From positions 787,501 through 851,500 of the forward strand of contig NZ_CP025135.1 of the NCBI RefSeq assembly GCF_002833405.1: a stretch of 64,000 nucleotides of DNA. The letters are read 5' to 3'. The stretch is from Planococcus sp. MB-3u-03 (lineage in GTDB: Bacteria > Bacillota > Bacilli > Bacillales_A > Planococcaceae). Numbering within the stretch: position 1 is the first letter of the stretch; each line of letters starts with the position of its first letter. The notes under the pieces were generated by a model that made no database searches, was not told the origin of the DNA, and was given only the letters and a program-made list of their open reading frames with translations. The translations under genes and the position numbers were made by a program. Positions 63,942 to 64,000 of this stretch are shown piece after piece.

Positions 63942-64000
63942 TTAGGACGGGTTGGTCGACCATAATCCCGCGCTTTTCACGAAGACACGCGGATGCAGTT
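63925..64000 (-). CDS. C-terminal end of a converging gene (partial)
   Basis: The minus strand is open from the right edge to TGA 63925, giving ASACLREKRGIMVDQPVLNK and ending NGA. The stop falls in the shared terminator, a pattern seen several times in this window. Too short to identify. Confidence 0.35.
   Translation of the reverse strand, partial: TASACLREKRGIMVDQPVLNKNGA

Noticed and set aside
1..64000. tRNA or rRNA genes
   Set aside because: No cloverleaf with a CCA end or conserved rRNA segment was noticed on either strand.

Overview
The window looks like chromosome from a low-to-moderate GC Gram-positive bacterium of the Bacillales, most likely Planococcaceae (Planococcus or a near relative). 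The reasons are strong AAGGAGG-type ribosome binding sites, frequent GTG/TTG starts, a seven-gene Mrp Na+/H+ antiporter operon, an LtaS-type lipoteichoic acid synthase, a nifS divergent from nadBCA, a CitST-CitM citrate module and an IcaADB-type polysaccharide operon. The genus is inferred from gene content only.

Layout. 1-4.5 kb: a large SF1 (DNA2/NAM7-type) helicase with a very long coiled-coil insert, broken by two one-base deletions, followed by a winged-helix protein. 4.6-8.6 kb: lipoteichoic acid synthase, a DUF998 membrane protein, a tiny zinc-ribbon protein and an acetamidase/formamidase. 8.7-12.5 kb (minus): citrate transporter and its two-component system. 12.6-14.7 kb (minus): GntR/YtrA regulator with an ABC ATPase and permease under a long palindromic operator. 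14.7-20.5 kb (minus): mrpABCDEFG, separated by a 74-bp tandem duplication from a divergent Usp-like gene. 21.7-26.4 kb: NAD de novo synthesis (nifS-like gene divergent from nadBCA, candidate NiaR operator between them). A decayed IS3-family element sits in the loop of the nadA terminator. 28-35.5 kb: oxidoreductases, DUF1643, a GIY-YIG protein cut by a stop codon, small regulators, DinB and DUF2975. 35.7-38.3 kb: 2-oxoacid dehydrogenase E1 alpha and beta plus a lipoyl/E3-binding protein that lacks an acyltransferase domain. 38.5-40.4 kb (minus): B12 riboswitch, cobalamin adenosyltransferase and a binding lipoprotein.

From about 40.4 to 61.4 kb the sequence becomes clearly more AT-rich and holds many broken genes: a MerR/CPBP pair, a PAS-GGDEF gene, an icaADB cluster facing a dispersin-like GH20 hexosaminidase, and fragments of ferritin, DUF1304 and tubby-like genes. 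Within it are intact genes (DUF7662-GNAT, an ABC transporter with OmpR-type two-component system, DUF3784, a YrvL-like protein, a metalloprotease lipoprotein, DUF4279). 61.4-64 kb returns to core-like composition with a secreted endonuclease I and small proteins.

Two cross-cutting observations matter most. First, many otherwise good genes are broken by a single base, often in a homopolymer, so either sequencing error or recent decay is at work. Second, a complete PNAG 'make and cut' set (IcaA, IcaD, IcaB and a dispersin-like GH20) can be recovered from the broken frames, with the GH20 gene interrupted by an almost pure A/G tract.
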